Below are positions 46,451-58,204 of a stretch of DNA of 64,000 nt, piece after piece. The translations under genes and the position numbers were made by a program. Location of the stretch: assembly GCF_022965805.1 (NCBI RefSeq), contig NC_133104.1, positions 22,653,308-22,717,307 on the forward strand, read 5' to 3'. The stretch comes from Primulina eburnea. Lineage: Eukaryota; Streptophyta; Magnoliopsida; Lamiales; Gesneriaceae. The notes below the pieces were generated by a model. It saw nothing but the letters and a program-made list of their open reading frames with translations. It searched no databases and had not been told where the DNA came from. Within the stretch, counting starts at the first letter, position 1. Each line of letters starts with the position of its first letter.

Positions 46451-49400
46451 CTAGAACAACTCTGGATGCTCTGACCGCATGCGACTCTCTAGTTCCCAAG
46501 TAGCTTCTTCAGTACCTCGGCGCTGCCACTGCACTAAGACAAGAGGAATAGTCTTATTCCGCAGTACCTTATCCTTCCGGTCTAAGATCGAAACCGGTCT
46601 TTCCACAAAAGACAAATCCGGATTCAGCTGAACTTCTGTCGGATGCAAAACATGAGACTCATCCGCTACGTATCGTCTCAACAAAGACACATGAAACACA
46701 TTGTGAACACTAGACAGATATGGTGGCAAAGCTAATCTGTAGGCCAAATCTCCCACACATTCTAAGATCTCAAAAGGACCAATGAATCTCGGAGATAGCT
46801 TACCCTTGAGTCCAAATCTCAGAATCCTCCGAAAAGGTGATACCTTGAGAAACACTTTCTCGCCTGCATCAAAATGAAGAGGTCTACGCTTGGTGTTCGC
46901 ATAACTCGCTTGTCGATCCTGAGCAGTCTTAATCCGCTGTTTGATCACAAGAACTTTGTCCATGGCCTGCTGAATCAATTCTGGACCCTCGACCTGGCGT
47001 TCTCCGACTTCCTCCCAGAACAGAGGAGTACGACAACGTCGACCATACAATGCTTCAAACGGAGACATACCAATACTCCTATGAAAACTGTTGTTGTATG
47101 CAAACTCTATCAGTGGCAGATGATCCTGCCAAGCTAGCCCGAAATCCATCACACAAGATCTCAACATATCCTCAAGAGTACGAATAGTCCTCTCTGACTG
47201 ACCGTCAGTCTCTGGGTGATATGCAGTACTCAAACTCAAGGTAGTGCCCAAGGCTTGCTGAAAGCTGCCCCAAAATCTAGATGTAAATCGAGGATCTCTG
47301 TCACTAACGATACTCACGGGCACACCATGAAACCATACAATCTCTTGAATGTACAACCGTGCCATCCGATCGAAAGTGAAATCTCTGTTATACGGAAGAA
47401 AATGGGCAGACTTAGTAAGCCGATCCACTACCACCCAGATAGCATCTCTATTCCCCACAGACATAGGCAAGTGAGTCACGAAGTCCATCGTGATATGCTC
47501 CCACTTCTACTCCGGAATAGGAAGATTCTGCAACAAACCTCCAGGTCGTCGATACTCAGCCTTCACCTGCTGACAGACTAGGCACTTGGAGACATACTGA
47601 TAAACATTACGTTTCATACCTTTCCACCAAAATCGAGTCCTCAAATCCTTATACATCTTGTTGCTCCCCGGATGAACATTCAACTTGCTACGATGAGCCT
47701 GGGATAAAATCTCCTCCCTCAAAGTGTCATCTTCCGGTATAACAACACGACCAGATAAGCACAAAAGACCCTTGGACTGATAGTGGAATCCAGAAGTATT
47801 ATCTCCATCAGCCAACCGAGCTAATCTCTGAATCTTAGAATCAGACATCTGAGCATCTCTAATCCGAGAATACAAAACTGGCTCAGACAAAATAGTAGCT
47901 ACACGGATACTCTCCGTTCCCTTCCGATGTTTACAATTGAATCCCATCGAACAGAAATCCTGAATAATCTCAGATACAGCACAAGTCTGAAGAGCAGACA
48001 ATCTCACCTTGCGACTAAGAGCATCGGCCGTGAGATTCGCAGATCCTGGATGATACTTGATCTCACAATCATAATCCTTGAGTAGATCCATCCAACGACG
48101 CTGACGCATGTTCAACTCAGCCTGAGTGAACAGATACTTCAAACTCTTATGATCAGTGAAAATCTCAAATCGTTCACCATACAGATAATGGCGCCAGATT
48201 TTCAAAGCAAAAACGATCGCTGCTAATTCCAGATCATGAACAGGATAGTTTTCCTCATGAGGCTTCAACTGTCTCGACGCATAAGCAATCACATGCTCAT
48301 TCTACATCAGAACACACCCTAGTCCCTGTAAAGAGGCATCGGTGTAAACACTGAAACCACCAGATCCAGACGGTAAAGCCAAAATAGGCGCAGATGTCAA
48401 ACGTCTGCGAAGTTCCAAGAAACTCTCTTCGCACTCTGATGTCCACTCAAATGAAACATCTTTCCGAGTGAGCTGAGTGAGTGGCTTAGCAACCTGAGAG
48501 AAGTTGACAATGAAACGGCGATAATACCCAGCCAATCCCAGAAAACTGCGGATCTCGGCTACTGTCGTCGGACGCGACCAGTTCAATACCGCTTCCACCT
48601 TGCTCGGGTCAACTGAAACTCCCTTGCTAGAAATGACATGACCAAGGAATACAACCCTGTCAATCCAAAACTCACATTTACTCAACTTCGCATAAAGCTG
48701 ATTCTCGCGAAGTGTCTGTAAAAGAGTCCTTAAGTGTTGTACGTGTTCTTGCTGATCATGCGAATAGATTAAGATATCATCTATAAACACCACAACAAAC
48801 TTATCCAAGAATTCCAGAAAAACCCGATTCATCAGATCTATAAAAACTGCTGGTGCATTCGTCACCCCAAAAGGCATAACCAGAAACTCATAATGCCCAT
48901 ACCGGGTCCTGAATGCAGTCTTCGATATATCTCCCTGATGAACCCGAAGCTGATGATAACCAGACCTTAAATCAATCTTGGAATACACAGAGGTACCTTG
49001 CAGTTGATCAAATAAATCATCAATCCGTGGCAACGGATACTTATTCTTTATCGTAGCACGATTCAACTGCCGATAATCTATGCAGAGCCGCATAGAACCA
49101 TCCTTCTTTTTGACAAAAAGAACTGGTGCTCCCCACGGGGACACACTGGGTCGAATATACCCCTTGTCAAGAAGATCCTGCAACTGCTGTTTCAATTCTT
49201 GCATCTCTGATGGAGCTAAACGATAAGGAGCTTTAGAGATTGGTGCCGTGCCTGGCACTAAATCAATGCCGAAATCCACTTCCCGAACGGGAGGAAAACC
49301 AGGAATCTCCTCGGGAAAAACATCTGGAAAATCGCAAACCACTGGAATGTCGCTGATACCGAAACTATCTGCGGACGAATCAATAGCATAGATAAGGTAG

Positions 49401-50878
49401 CCTTCCCCGCCCGACTCTAAAGCACGACAGGCTTTCAGAGCAGAAACCACAGGCATCGGGGGTCGCGCTCCCTCTCCATAGAAAAACCAACTGTCGCCCT
49501 CAACTGGACGAAAATGCACAAACTTCTGATAACAGTCCACAGTAGCTCTAAACACAGTCAGCACATCTATTCCCAGAATGCAATCAAAATCCTCCATCGC
49601 AAGAATCATCAAATTAGCAGTTAAAACATTACCCTCAAACTCTAGAGGACAACCCAAAACTAGACGTTTAGCTAGCACCGAATGACCCATCGGTGTGGAA
49701 ACAGATACCACAACGTCCAAAGAAGTGAAAGGTAATGCATGACGCTTAGCAAATCTCGCAGATATGAATGAATGTGATGCACCAGTATCAATGAGAACGT
49801 AAGCAGGTAATCCACATAATAAAAAAACACCTGCGATAACTCTGTCGTTCTCCTCAGCAGCCTGATCCTGGTTAAGAGCAAAGACCTGCCCTTGAGTACG
49901 CGGTCGGCGGTTAGAACCCTGAGTAGACTGTCCCTGCTGTGGCCTCTGATGAACTGAAGCCTGAGAACCAGATCCTGATCCTCCGCCCGTCTGTGGACAG
50001 TCTCTCTTCATATGGCCCATCTCACCGCATTTGTAACAAGCACCCGCAACTTTGCGACAACGCTCCGTCGGATGATCCTTCCCGCAATGCTGACACGGGC
50101 CCTTCTTCTTCCCAAAATGGTGAACTCCTCCAGATCCAGAGGAAGAAGAAGTAGATCCAGCCTTCTTGAATGCTTGGGCGCGGGGACCCAAAGAACTAGT
50201 AGGACGAGCAGACTGCATGGCTCGACCTCTCAGCAAACTGCCCTCAGCCTGGCGACAACGGTTCACAAGGCCCTCATACGATGTCGGATCATCGCAGACA
50301 ACAACCCGATCAAAAATCTCCTGATTGAGGCCCTGGAGAAAATGGTTATACTTGGCCCTAGCATTGTCACTGACATGTGGAACATACGGAAGCAACTCAA
50401 AGAACTTCTGCTGATACTCATCAACAGACAAACTTCCCTGCTTCAGATTGATCAACTCAATCGCCTTGGTCTGCAGAAGGGCTGGCGGAAAGTAAAGCAG
50501 CATGAAAGCGGCTCGGAAATCGGCCCAAAGAACTCGACCCTGTCGCTGAACTATCGGTGCAGAGGTAGACCTCCACCACTTGCGCGCACCACCCTCCAGC
50601 AAGAAATCAAGGGTATCAATCTGCTGTTCCGCCGAGCACTGAAAAGTCTTGAAGCAGCTCTCCATCCTCTCAAGCCAGTTCTCCGCAACATCCGGAGTCT
50701 CACCGCCCGAAAGAGGTTTTGGCCCCATCTGCAAGAACCGATGCATACTAAAACTCCGAGGCTCATCACGACGGTGTTGACGACGTTCTCGATGCTCTCG
50801 ACGACGCTCCCGATCGTCGCGGTCTCCCCAGCGTCCAATGCTGCCATGACTACTAGCATCGTCGTCAAAACCAGACAT
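46451..50878 (-). pseudogene. RT-8 gag-pol, full length with two nonsense codons
   Basis: Starts [10 protein letters not shown] (complement of 50876-50878). The N-terminus is rich in Arg, Asp and Glu over about residues 15-40, unlike the other gags here. Then come the gag core ([29 protein letters not shown]), a [13 protein letters not shown] cluster, a CCHC knuckle ([14 protein letters not shown]), protease ([12 protein letters not shown]), RT ([10 protein letters not shown]), RNase H, integrase (SDRDPRF, DGQSER), GPFEIL and a chromodomain-like tail. The only breaks I find are TAG codons at 48302-48304 in RNase H (usual Gln) and 47508-47510 at the start of the integrase core (usual Trp). Both are C:G to T:A changes, as expected from deamination of methylated cytosine. 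Confidence 0.94.
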
Positions 50879-50947
50879 CTCTTAGCTACAAAAGTTACCA
50901 GAGATTAAACCCAAAAGAACAGTTCTAATCCCAAAATCTTAATGCAT

Positions 50948-50959
50948 GCTCTGATACCA
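50948..50959 (-). promoter_or_regulatory. RT-8 primer-binding site (tRNA-iMet)
   Basis: The minus strand reads TGGTATCAGAGC four bases after the 5' LTR end. The leader to the gag start shows no gene. Confidence 0.88.
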
Positions 50960-50963
50960 TAAA

Positions 50964-52167
50964 TGTAGTGACCCATTCCAGAATCACCTACTAATCAGAA
51001 CTTAAGCATGCAAAATTAACATTTAAAACTGAATCAGGTAATACAGCGGAAAAACAGTAATACAACCCAATCGAATCTGTAAGTACAAAATACTTAAACA
51101 ACCAGATCGAACTAAATACCAAGAACGAATACCAATAACTACAAGTCAACCTCTGCCAGCTCCCTGTCCACTCCCTCCTGGACCGTCCAACCTGAGACCT
51201 GCCCCATCGAATAGGGTGTCCAAAACAGAGATAAACCGAGGACGTGAGCATAAAACGCTCAGCACCGAAAGCATGAGTATACAAGACTATGACATGCATG
51301 TATGCAAAATGTACTGGATACCAGGATCTGGGTATAACGAAATACTGCTCAGGTAAATGACGTCAAGGTATGTAGCACTCTGCGCCGTCGCACCAGGAGG
51401 TGGCTCCCATACCAAAATAAACCTGTGGATATACCGGTGACCTGACCACCGTCGGCCAACGGGGTCCAACCATCCACAACAAACGAGGGCTGAGCACCCT
51501 CTCAACAGGCTATCTCAAAGATAATCAGGCTCAACATGATTATGCAAATGCCGCATAATAAACCATGCATCATATGACAGATAATAATGCAACATATAAA
51601 CATGCAACACATAGCAAAGTATACTCAATCCTGCTATCTCGGATAGTACTTTCGTACCTCAAACCAGTAGATCCTAGCAATCAGCCCTAGAATCAAGCCT
51701 GCGTCCGTAGTCAGCCCACTGATGCCGCTAGCTCCCAACTAGAGCACAACTCCGCTACAAAACCAGTAGCTCCCCGCTAGTGCCTAAACCTCGGGAAAAG
51801 ACTAGAAACCCATCAGAAACGACTAAAACGCTCTGGAACACTCGGAATTGGCGAGTAACAAATGAAGCCTCGCGCCTCTATTTATAGACAACGATCGGTA
51901 GAACCGACCCACTTCGGACGATCCGTTCCGGCACACTTCGGACGATCCGACCCTGAGCGGACGATCCGAATCCTGCATGTCTTCCACGTGTCCAGCCACC
52001 TGTCTTCGGACGATCCGAACCCTGATCGGACGATCCGAACCTTGCATGTCTTCCACGTGTCCAGCCACCTGTCTTCGGACGATCCGAACCCTGATCGGTC
52101 CTTCCGATCCCACCGAAATAATATTTAATCCAATAATTTAACTCAAATTAGGCATCGGGATACTACA
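50964..52167 (-). repeat. RT-8 5' LTR (1204 bp)
   Basis: Close copy of 45129-46323 with nine extra bases, eight of them after GGGTAT near 51335. Dyad cluster 51895-52107, TATA box 51878-51887. Confidence 0.92.
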
Positions 52168-52172
52168 CAGAT

Positions 52173-53639
52173 AGTAAGCCATTACGACTTTTTACGATCC
52201 AAGTTGAGCCCAATTTGATTATGAGGATCAAGGAAGCACAAAGAACCGATCAGAATGTGCAGAAATCAATCAAAATGGTCAGATCAGGGCATGTATCAGA
52301 ATATCAGGTACGAGATCATGTGTTGTACGTGAATAACCGTCTAGTTGTGCCAGATGTTGCAGATTTGAGACAGCAGATTCTGACAGAGGCACATTGTAGT
52401 CGGTTCAGCATTCATCCGGGTGGCAGGAAGATGTACAACGACTTGAAGACACAGTTCTGGTGGAAGCAAATGAAGTCAGACATTGCCGAATTTGTGTCTA
52501 AGTGTTTGAACTGCCAACAGGTGAAAGTTGAGAGGAAGAAACCTGGTGGATTACTTCAAAGTTTAGCCATTCCAGAATGGAAATGGGATCACATTTCCAT
52601 GGATTTTGTGACGAAGTTACCACGATCATCCAGAGGCTGCGATGCGATTTGGGTTATCATTGACAGATTGACCAAATCTGCATGTTTCATCCCATACAGA
52701 ATGACATATAGACAGGATCAGATGGCGGAGATTTATATTCGTGAGGTAGTCAGATTGCATGGAGTGCCGAAGTCTATCGTATCAGATCGTGATCCACGAT
52801 TCACTTCACACTTCTGGCACAGTCTACAACAGGCCTTAGGTACGACATTACACCTGAGTACTGCTTACCATCCTCAGACAGACGGACAGTCAGAGCGGAC
52901 TATCTAGACTTTAGAGGATATGTTGAGAGCCGTCGTGCTAGATTTTGGCATTGGTTGGCAAGATTCTCTACCTCTTTGCGAATTCTCTTACAATAATAGC
53001 TATCAGACGAGTATCGAGATGGCACCGTTTGAAGCTTTGTATTGCAAGAAGTGCAGATCTCCGCTATACTGGGATGACGTTTCAGAGGTACCAGAACTTG
53101 GGCCAGATATGATTCGTGACATGACAGAGAAGGTGAAACTCATTCAGAAGAGGATGAAGACAGCACAAGATCGACAAGCAAAGTATGCAAATATCAGACG
53201 TAGACCGTTAGTATTTGAGGCGGGAGATAGAGTATTCTTAAAGATTTCTCCATTCAGAGGCGTTGTTCGATTTGGCAAACGCGGGAAACTATCTCCTCGA
53301 TACATTGGTCCTTACGAGATTCTTGAGAAGATTGGCGATCGAGCTTATCGACTTGCACTTCCTCCTTCTCTATCCGGGATACATGATGTCTTTCATGTAT
53401 CGATGTTGCGTAAGCATATGCCAGATATTTCTCATGTCATTCAGCCTGACGAAGCTGAGCTTGATCAGACCTTGAGCTATGTGGAACAACCGATACAGAT
53501 TCTTGATCGGAAAGAAAAGAAGCTCAGAACGAAGAATATTCCACTCGTGAAAGTTCAGTGGAGTCGTCATGGCATTGAGGAAGCGACATGGGAGACAGAA
53601 GCCAACATGCGACAGAAACACCCCGAATTATTTCAATAA
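52173..53639 (+). pseudogene. RT-7 gag-pol, second part (integrase to chromodomain tail)
   Basis: Resumes after RT-8 in the RNase H/integrase linker (EPNLIMRIKEAQR). The integrase zinc site, SDRDPRF and DGQSERTI follow. A CAG-to-TAG stop lies at 52905-52907 just after the catalytic Glu region. The next frame carries the rest of the integrase, [16 protein letters not shown] and the chromodomain-like tail (RPIQ-type [13 protein letters not shown] to HPELFQ). Same frame as before the stop. Confidence 0.93.
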
Positions 53640-53702
53640 TGTAAGTATTGATCTGACTTTGATACTATTACTTTTGATGCTTTCATTGATAGAATGATGT
53701 GC

Positions 53703-53740
53703 GATTTCGAGGGCGAAATCATTTCTTAGAGGGGGAGAAA
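53703..53740 (+). promoter_or_regulatory. RT-7 PPT with upstream hairpin
   Basis: AGAGGGGGAGAAA (53728-53740) abuts the 3' LTR; the dyad GATTTCG-AGGG-CGAAATC is at 53703-53720. Confidence 0.82.
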
Positions 53741-55670
53741 TGTAATGCTCGAAGATTTAGTTATCATAATCAGATGGATTCGTTGATAATTAAGATGATT
53801 GTAGATGTATTTCATTGGACTAGAAAAGAAAGGGAAATGTATAATAAAGATGTGAAAGATAGTCAAAAGAATAAGTAAGGCCGAAGCTATGGCGCATATG
53901 CGCGAAGGAATGCGTGCATATGCATGAGAATTCCAGTAGCATTGGCGCATATGCGCGGAAAGAGTGGCGCATATGCGCGACATGTACAGCAGCCTTGGCG
54001 CATATGCGCGAGAGTAGTGGCGCATATGCGCGGAGCATCCAGAACCATTGGCGCATATGCGCGAGTTTAGTGGCGCATATGCGCGAGTGCTAAATCTGCC
54101 GAGACAGTAGGTTCGGCGCATATGCGCGAGTAATGCCGCGCATATGCGCGAGACGTGTAGTCCAAATGGATTGCCATGTGTACGAAAACATGCAAGGTAT
54201 ATATACAAATTTGCCACGATTCCTTCTCATTTTCAGTAGCAAGAATCGAGAATTTCTGAGGAAGAAAGGCTTTCAAGTTTCCTTTCACTTGTAATTGTGA
54301 TTTTAGAAGATTTACTCATCCAAATTCAAATCCGACTTTGGTTTTGAGCTTCTCTCTTCATTATCTACAAAGTGATGTAAGTTTTATTCGATTCCAGTAA
54401 GTTTCGAAATTCAGATGTTAAGGAAATGAGAGTATGCTAGTTATATTGTGTTCTTGACGTATTGAGCATGATATATTTGTAAACGGATCAAAGAAATGAT
54501 ATCATATACATTTCCTATGAATTTCAGTATGGTTTATGAATTATTGGGGCAGAATTATTGTGTTTTGGATGGATATTGTATTAGATTATGACTGAAAATG
54601 AGATAGTGTTGATATTTGTTGAGATTTGGATTGACCGGTATCGAGAATTACGTCGTTATGCCGTCAAATTGTATTGAGATCACGTAGTGACTTGGTTATG
54701 TGTTGATTTAGATTAGAAATTGATAGAGTGTGTATCCACATTTCCATTTCAGATTCGTATTGACGACCATGACAGCGATTCTACGCCGAAAGGTATAGTA
54801 CATGTTTTGTTTGGGGAATCACGACTCAAATAAGATCACATTTGAGTTTCCCAACCAAAATCACATACTTGTTTTATTGTTCATACCTTGATATGATTAT
54901 GATTGTTATAGATTTGTTTATAGAATTTGTATGCAGATCTTGCTATGCTTTGTTTACAGATCGTATAGCATTGCATTATGCTTGTTTACAGATTTTGTAT
55001 TCATGCATTAAGATAGGGCAGTCTGGAGATCAGGCAGACTACTAGATGTTCGGCGATATCTCAGCTTAGGGGAAGATCACCGTTCCTATTGTAGACGCGG
55101 ATACAGATCAGGCCGAAGTCTAGGAATAAGACGTACAGCACCTCGATTGGTAGGGTAGGTGACAGCCAGTGACGTCTTATTCACAACGGGATCCCTAGAG
55201 TTCTAGTCGAGTCGAGTCTAGACATGATTAGATTCACATTGTATGATTTTATATGAATGACATTCATATCAGCATGTTTCATGTTTGATTGTTTATATGC
55301 ATGTTACATGTTTATACTGGGATTTGTTCTCACCGGTTTTCCGGCTGTTGTTATGTCTGTATGTGTGCATAACAACAGGTGGGGCAGGATCTGGGTCGAG
55401 ACAGAGATGATCGTGATAGCGTGGTGATCTCGGGCGCAGCAGAGGACTAGTGGTTCTTTTGTTAGACTTGTACTACCGTTTTTTTATAGATGGTATTGAA
55501 CACTAGTTGTAAGAACAAGACTTGTACTTCATGTTTATATTGTAAGTTAAACTAAGAATTATGTTTGTTTAGTTACATTTGATTTATTGTAAAAAGCAAA
55601 AATTTGACCCACGTTTTTAATAACAATCCATTTAATCCCAAGAAAAAGAATTAGAGCCCGGGTCCCCACA
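53741..55670 (+). repeat. RT-7 3' LTR (1930 bp)
   Basis: Starts TGTAATGCTCGAAG (one base different from the 5' LTR start). Dyad cluster 53891-54149 with the same pair spacing; TATATATA at 54198-54205; ends GGGTCCCCACA before the TSD TCTCA. Confidence 0.94.
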
Positions 55671-55675
55671 TCTCA

Positions 55676-55880
55676 TGTCATTCAACCTGACGAAGCAGAG
55701 TTAGATCAGAATTTGAGCTATGTTGAGCGACCGATACAGATTCTTGATCGGAAAGAGAAACAACTCAGGACAAAGACTATTCCGCTTGTGAAGATTCAAT
55801 GGAGTCGTCATGGCATCGAAGAAGCAACTTGGGAGACAGAGTCTAATATGAGACAGAGGCATCCCGAGCTATTCATATGA
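55676..55880 (+). pseudogene. RT-5 gag-pol C-terminus (chromodomain-like tail)
   Basis: Continues RT-5 pol after RT-7. It reads [20 protein letters not shown], then [24 protein letters not shown] and HPELFI, then TGA at 55878-55880. It is open, and joins the frame that ended at 39884 once the duplicated TCTCA is counted once. The shape fits the short chromodomain of this clade; aromatic residues are present, but I cannot judge histone binding. Confidence 0.9.
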
Positions 55881-55945
55881 TGTGAGTTCTTATTTCAGTT
55901 TTGCTTATACTACTTTTGTATATAATTGCATGATTACTAGTTAAT

Positions 55946-55983
55946 GAGTTCGAGGACGAACTCTTGTCTAAGAGGGGGAGAAA
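55946..55983 (+). promoter_or_regulatory. RT-5 PPT with upstream hairpin
   Basis: AGAGGGGGAGAAA (55971-55983) abuts the 3' LTR; the dyad GAGTTCG-AGGA-CGAACTC lies at 55946-55963. Confidence 0.82.
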
Positions 55984-57795
55984 TGTAAGGCTCGAGAATT
56001 ATCAGTTGTCATTGATGTTAGATTTGAAGATATGAGAATGCATGACATTAAAATCAAAATTTTGAAATTGAATAGACCGCACCCGCGCCTAGAGTAGGAG
56101 TGCACACGCGATCAAGAATATCAGAATTATGAAGTTTGGTCGAAGCCATACCGCACCCGCGGTGCTAGGAGACACCGCACCCGCGGTGCCGTATTCAGAA
56201 TTTAGTGATGCAGGCCGAAGTGACACCGCACCCGCGGTGAAAAACCCACCGCACCCGCGGTCGATGAATTTCAGAAAATGATAGGGCTGCCGAGAGTATA
56301 GCGCACCCGCGGTCACCGAGATACCGCACCCGCGGTCATGCGTGCCACTTGGAAAATGATAACACTTGTCCTTGAGCATGCAATATAGGTGTGTTGTCTT
56401 CCATTTAGCTAACTCAGAACAAGAACCGAGCAGAGGGAATTCAGAGAAAAGTGCACGGCTTCTTTCATCTCAAAATTTATCTTGTATCTAGCCATCCAAA
56501 CTTGAATCAGAGTTCAGATTTATGCTCCTCTCAACCAAAGCTACAAGAGGATGTAAGTTTGGTTAGATTTCAACATGTTTTGAAGTTTAAATGTTGAGGA
56601 AATTGTGATATGATGTATAATATATGTTCTTGAGATTATGAGCATCGTAGAAACGTAAACGGATCGATTTTCAGACGCCGTATGTTACCGTTTCGAAATT
56701 ACAGCATGTTTTATGTGAAAATTATATAGATTTCAGTATACATATTTGTGTTGGATGAGATTATGAGTTATTGGGATTGATTATGATATTGTTTGAGTTA
56801 TCGGTATCGCGAGACTACGCTGTTACGCCGTTGAATTGTATTGAAATCAATTACAGATTTGTACATTGAGTTGATTGAGATGTATATTGATAGAATGTGT
56901 CTACACATTGCCATTTCAGATTTGTATTGGCTACATTGAATTCGAGAATTCGTCTACGACCGATTGTTCGACAAGAAAGGTATAATTCATGTGGTCACAG
57001 GATTGCACAACTCGATTCAGATTTGATACGATTTTTCCTAAATCACATACTAGATTGTTATTTATACTTGATTATGATTATGCTTTGTTTATAGATTGAT
57101 ATTCAAGCCTTTGAGATAGGAATCATTGACAGATTTGTCAAACTAGACGTTCGGTGTATCGACGCGTAGGAGCAGATCATCTCTACGTGTAGCCACTCGA
57201 TACAGATTTGACCGAAGTCTAGGAATAAGAAGTACAGTTACCCCGATTGGGAGGGTAGGTGATAGATCAGTGACGTCTTATTCAAACCGGGATCCCTAGA
57301 GTAGAAACGAATCGAGTCAAGAATTAGATGTTGAATACAGATTTGTATTCCTTTACATGTTTAGATTTTAATTCATGTTAATTGATATATGCTATGCTTT
57401 TGTACATGATTATTACATTGCATGCATACATGTTTTATACTGGGATTTGTTCTCACCGGAGTTATCCGGCTGTTGTCGTGTCTGTATGTGTGCATGGCAA
57501 CAGGTGGGGCAGGATCTGGGTCACGAGGAAGATGAGAGATTGTTGATAGTGTGGAGATCTCGGGCGATGCAGATTACTAGTTGTTGGTATTAGATTTGTA
57601 CTGAAACTCTTAAACACTAGTGTATGATTGTAGTAAACAGATTTGTTTGTACATTATGTTGTTTAATTGTTATAGAGACAGATTATGTTTTAATTATACA
57701 TTTGAATTAATGTTAAACGCAAAATTTTGACCCACATTTTCGAGCAAAGATTCAATAAATCCCAAAGGAATTGAGTTAGAGCCCGGGTCACCACA
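55984..57795 (+). repeat. RT-5 3' LTR (1812 bp)
   Basis: Uninterrupted copy, TGTAAGGCTCGAG to GGGTCACCACA. Dyad units start at 56076/56099, 56150/56174, 56225/56248 and 56300/56323. The unit at 56174 is missing from the 5' LTR. AATATAGG at about 56382 is the TATA candidate, about 48 bp beyond the cluster. Confidence 0.93.
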
Positions 57796-57808
57796 AAGCT
57801 GGTGGGCA

Positions 57809-58199
57809 TGTGAGGCCTGGGGCTGAAGAGGGCGGGGGGTGATCACTGGTACCATCAGTTGCACGGACAATGAGCGGCTTTTTGCAGGCTTCTAGGTGGA
57901 GGGAACATGAATGAATCGACCCACAAGGGAATGAGAGGGATTCCGAGACTGTTTAATGTAATGGACTGTACAATTGAATAGGGCTTAAAAGATTTGATTA
58001 GTATTACTCATATCACGAAGGTGTATATTCTTTTCGGTAGCTCATCACATAAGAACTTCATAGTTAAGCGTGCTTGACTTGGGGCAATTTGGGATGGGTG
58101 ATCTCCTGGGATGTTTTCCAGGGTGCGTGTGAGTGATAAGCACGCTGGAAAGACCCGTCTTGATACAGTGATGACAGTCATCGAATCTGGGGCGTTACA
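57809..58199 (+). repeat. Cassandra 3' LTR (391 bp)
   Basis: TGTGAGGCCTGGGG to GGGGCGTTACA, followed by the TSD TACTC. The short purine-rich GGTGGGCA (57801-57808) before it may serve as PPT. The LTR differs from the 5' copy by scattered substitutions and small indels. Confidence 0.92.
58039..58135 (+). other. 5S rRNA-like promoter segment in the Cassandra 3' LTR
   Basis: AGTTAAGCGTGCTTG and GGATGGGTGATCTCCTGGGA match the box A and box C regions of plant 5S rRNA. Box C has one C-to-T change relative to the 5' copy. Confidence 0.88.
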
Positions 58200-58204
58200 T
58201 ACTC

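Larger units (their letters stand above)
45129..52167 (-). mobile_element. RT-8, LTR retrotransposon (7039 bp)
   Basis: Minus-strand element with LTRs at 45129-46323 and 50964-52167. The flanks are CTGAT (45124-45128) and CAGAT (52168-52172), a target duplication with one mismatch. The LTRs differ by an 8-base and a 1-base indel plus about ten substitutions by eye. Its gag differs from both other types in the window, so it is a third family. It splits RT-7 between RNase H and integrase. This is the innermost insertion of the nest. Confidence 0.93.
39885..55670 (+). mobile_element. RT-7, LTR retrotransposon holding RT-8
   Basis: Plus-strand element with LTRs 39885-41814 and 53741-55670, both 1930 bp, differing at about 18 positions by eye (near 0.9 percent). 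TSD TCTCA at 39880-39884 and 55671-55675. Gag-pol 42064-45128 and 52173-53639, split by RT-8. Inserted in RT-5 pol just before the chromodomain-like tail. Leader 41832-42063 shows no gene. Confidence 0.95.
25280..57795 (+). mobile_element. RT-5, LTR retrotransposon holding RT-6 and RT-7
   Basis: Plus-strand element: 5' LTR (25280-26052 and 34286-35297), primer site, gag-pol (35551-39884 and 55676-55880), PPT, 3' LTR 55984-57795. The TSD AAGCT is at 25275-25279 and 57796-57800. It spans 32,516 bp because RT-6 sits in its 5' LTR and RT-7 (with RT-8) near the pol end. It lies inside the short Cassandra interior. Its leader at 35315-35550 shows no gene. Confidence 0.95.
24817..58199 (+). mobile_element. 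Cassandra-type TRIM element, split by RT-5
   Basis: Two LTRs of about 400 bp (24817-25217 and 57809-58199) with 5S rRNA-like sequence, a primer site, and an internal region of only about 70 bp (25218-25279 plus 57801-57808). There is no coding capacity. TSD TACTC is at 24812-24816 and 58200-58204. Removing RT-5 and one AAGCT gives a total of about 860 bp, plausible for Cassandra. By family knowledge this is a non-autonomous element of vascular plants that depends on proteins of other retrotransposons. Inserted in the RT-2 5' LTR. Confidence 0.93.
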
